A DNA stretch of 64,000 nucleotides from Epiperipatus broadwayi. Lineage: Eukaryota; Onychophora; Udeonychophora; Euonychophora; Peripatidae. Shown here one piece after another: positions 62,103-64,000 of the stretch (its first letter is position 1; each line of letters opens with the position of its first letter). The stretch spans positions 62,001 to 126,000 of the forward strand of contig JAQFVV010000459.1 of NCBI GenBank assembly GCA_028023455.1, read 5' to 3'. The translations under genes and the position numbers were made by a program. The notes beneath the pieces were generated by a model. That model had not been told where the DNA came from and did no database searches. It worked only from the letters and a program-made list of their open reading frames with translations.

Positions 62103-62467
62103 ACAGGAATAAAGAAACTAGATATAAATACAAACTCTGAGCGTTTATGAAACAATTTCTATTCAGCCTGCAAGCGTGAATTTTTTAGACACGTAATGTC
62201 TTCAAACTCAGCATAGCAAACCAGATAGCTATATGGGTCTGATCTTAGTTCAGCATCACCACATAGTAGAAGCCTCTGCAATCTATATCATTGCAAGAAA
62301 GACCTCAAAGGTACATTTATGATAAACAAAAATGCAAGTTAAAAAACTTGCTAACGCTTGTATTTATGTCCACAGATGGCGTTCTACCAAAAACGCCCAT
62401 CAAGCGTATGTTTTGTTTACATAAACGTCAGAGTAGTTAGTATTCACTATCTCTAACTATAATTCCA

Positions 62468-62511
62468 CTTTCAGATCATGATTTCAAGCTATTTGCTATC
62501 GTCAGTGAAAG
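62468..62511 (-). ncRNA. Hammerhead ribozyme motif, R1 array copy 3
   Basis: Same motif, another 409 bp on, with no changes. The fourth unit (62875-62904) keeps only the downstream stem I strand, stem III, GAAA and stem II, because the array turns round there. Confidence 0.73.
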
Positions 62512-62941
62512 ACAGGAATAAAGAAACTAGATCTAAATACAAACTGAGCGTTTATGAAACAATTTCTATTCAGCCTGCAAGCATGAATTTTTTAGACACG
62601 TAATGTCTTCAAACTCAGCATAGCAATCCAGATAGCTATATGGGTCTGATCTCAGTTCAGCATCACCACATAGTAGAAGCCTCTGCAATCTATATCATTG
62701 CAAGAAAGACCTCAAAGGTACATTTATGATAAACAAAAATGCAAGTTAAAAAACTTGCTAACGCTTGTATTTATGTCCACAGATGGCATTCTACCAAAAA
62801 CGCCCATCAAGCGTATGTTTTGTTTACATAAACGTCAGAGTAGTTAGTATTCACTATCTCTAACTATAATTCCACTTTCAGATCATGATTTCAAGCTATT
62901 TGCTCAGAGTTTGTATTTAGATCTAGTTTCTTTATTCCTGT

Positions 62942-62985
62942 CTTTCACTGACGATAGCAAATAGCTTGAAATCATGATCTGAAAG
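62942..62985 (+). ncRNA. Hammerhead ribozyme motif, R1 inverted arm copy 1
   Basis: CTTTCA (62942-62947), CTGACGA, stem II, GAAA, ATCATGAT, C17, TGAAAG (62980-62985), identical to the left-arm copies but on the plus strand. Cleavage predicted after 62979. Confidence 0.73.
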
Positions 62986-63350
62986 TGGAATTATAGTTAG
63001 AGATAGTGAATACTAACTACTCTGACGTTTATGTAAACAAAACATACGCTTGATGGGCGTTTTTGGTAGAACGCCATCTGTGGACATAAATACAAGCATT
63101 AGCAAGTTTTTTAACTTGCATTTTTGTTTATCATAAATGTACCTTTGAGGTCTTTCTTGCAATGATATAGATTGCAGAGGCTTCTACTATGTGGTGATGC
63201 TGAACTGAGATCAGACCCATATAGCTATCTGGTTTGCTATGCTGAGTTTGAAGACATTACGTGTCTAAAAAATTCACACTTGCAGGCTGAATAGAAATTG
63301 TTTCATAAACGCTCAGAGTTTGTATTTAGATCTAGTTTCTTTATTCCTGT

Positions 63351-63394
63351 CTTTCACTGACGATAGAAAATAGCTTGAAATCATGATCTGAAAG
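63351..63394 (+). ncRNA. Hammerhead motif, R1 inverted arm copy 2, stem II damaged
   Basis: Same motif 409 bp on, but a C to A change turns AGC into AGA and removes one of the three stem II pairs. Probably weak or inactive. Confidence 0.6.
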
Positions 63395-63759
63395 TGGAAT
63401 TATAGTTAGAGATAGTGAATACTAACTACTCTGACGTTTATGTAAACAAAACATACGCTTGATGGGCGTTTTTGGTAGAACGCCATCTATGGACATAAAT
63501 ATAAGCGTTAGCAAGTTTTTTAACTTGCATTTTTGTTTATCATAAATGTACCTTTGAGGTCTTTCTTGCAATGATATAGATTGCAGAGGCTTCTACTATG
63601 TGGTGATGCTGAACTGAGATCAGACCCATATATCTATCTGGTTTGCTATGCTGAGTTTGAAGACATTACGTGTCTAAAAAATTCACGCTTGCAGGCTGAA
63701 TAGAAATTGTTTCATAAACGCTCAGAGTTTGTATTTAGATCTAGTTTCTTTATTCCTGT

Positions 63760-63803
63760 CTTTCACTGACGATAGCAAATAGCTTGAAATCATGATCTGA
63801 AAG
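63760..63803 (+). ncRNA. Hammerhead ribozyme motif, R1 inverted arm copy 3
   Basis: Intact motif, another 409 bp on. Cleavage predicted after 63797, so copies 1-3 would release 409-nt units. Confidence 0.73.
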
Positions 63804-64000
63804 TGGAATTATAGTTAGAGATAGTGAATACTAACTACTCTGACGTTTATGTAAACAAAACATACGCTTGATGGGCGTTTTTGATAGAACGCCATCTGTG
63901 GACATATATATATATATATGCATCAAACACACTACCATTTTGATTTTCACTAAATCTTTTTCTAGATTTTCTTTAATTTTTATAATACAGTGTGTGGGTA

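Larger units (their letters stand above)
61503..62904. repeat. R1 satellite array, left arm of palindrome (3.4 monomers)
   Basis: Units start GATAAACAAAAATGCAAG at 61503, 61912, 62321 and 62728, a period of 409, 409 and 407 bp. Copies are nearly identical. The fourth stops at 62904 inside its hammerhead, where the inverted arm begins. Each monomer has a small palindrome GCAAGTT/AACTTGC near its start. A TA tract precedes the first unit. Confidence 0.95.
62905..63905. repeat. R1 satellite array, right (inverted) arm of palindrome (2.4 monomers)
   Basis: Reverse complement of the left-arm units, again with a 409-bp period (GTTTATC ends at 63132 and 63541). The last unit is cut at GTGGACATA, where a TA tract begins. 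The junction at 62904/62905 has no spacer, so the palindrome is nearly continuous. Confidence 0.95.

Overview
The window is AT-rich animal DNA dominated by microsatellites, decayed retroelements and foldback repeats. The mix of TA microsatellites, Penelope-like, Ty3-type and APE-LINE remnants, hammerhead-bearing repeats and an intronless class A GPCR pair suggests a lophotrochozoan, most likely a cephalopod such as an octopus. That is inference from style; nothing here identifies a species.

Layout. 1-2272 is the left arm of an inverted duplication carrying an intact GPCR gene (453-1457, +). Its partner lies at 48834-49315 plus 55363-57154 and carries the second GPCR (55685-56689, -). The two receptors are about 94% identical, convergent, and separated by about 54 kb of mostly transposon-derived DNA. 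The right arm is split by about 6 kb of insertions that begin and end in a TA tract; the left arm keeps the uninterrupted site. Between the arms are an unclassified 4.27-kb element (2485-6756), a broken APE LINE (7270-9165, +), a broken Ty3 element (9170-12150, -), a degenerate Ty3 gag interrupted by a 945-bp inverted-repeat element (17300-20000), a LINE reverse transcriptase (30540-33000, -) and a more complete but frame-broken Ty3 element (37142-42461, +). Inside the right arm are a second unclassified 4.31-kb element (49328-53636) and a head-to-head Penelope-like inverted dimer (53637-55340). The right end holds a Penelope-like 3' end (60431-60700) and two foldback repeats.

The most notable system is a set of hammerhead ribozyme motifs inside the foldback repeats. 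One family (R1) has a 409-bp monomer, arrayed as a large palindrome at 61503-63905, with relatives at 47868-48822, 26944-27292 and 12846-13109. Its motif has paired stem I, the CUGANGA core, stem II, GAAA, a short self-complementary stem III and an AUC cleavage triplet. Stem I changes between loci by compensatory substitution. Two other foldback families (R2 at 60845-61475, R3 at 23457-23740) carry hammerheads of different sequence, and the Penelope-like copies carry decayed ones at their 3' ends. These look like metazoan retrozyme-type repeats. Nearly every one is bounded by a (TA)n tract, often with GTTACAA at the junction.

No tRNA, rRNA, CRISPR or bacterial-type feature was seen. Large AT-rich stretches (13.4-15.2, 20.6-23.4, 42.7-47.8 and 57.8-60.3 kb) hold nothing I can name.
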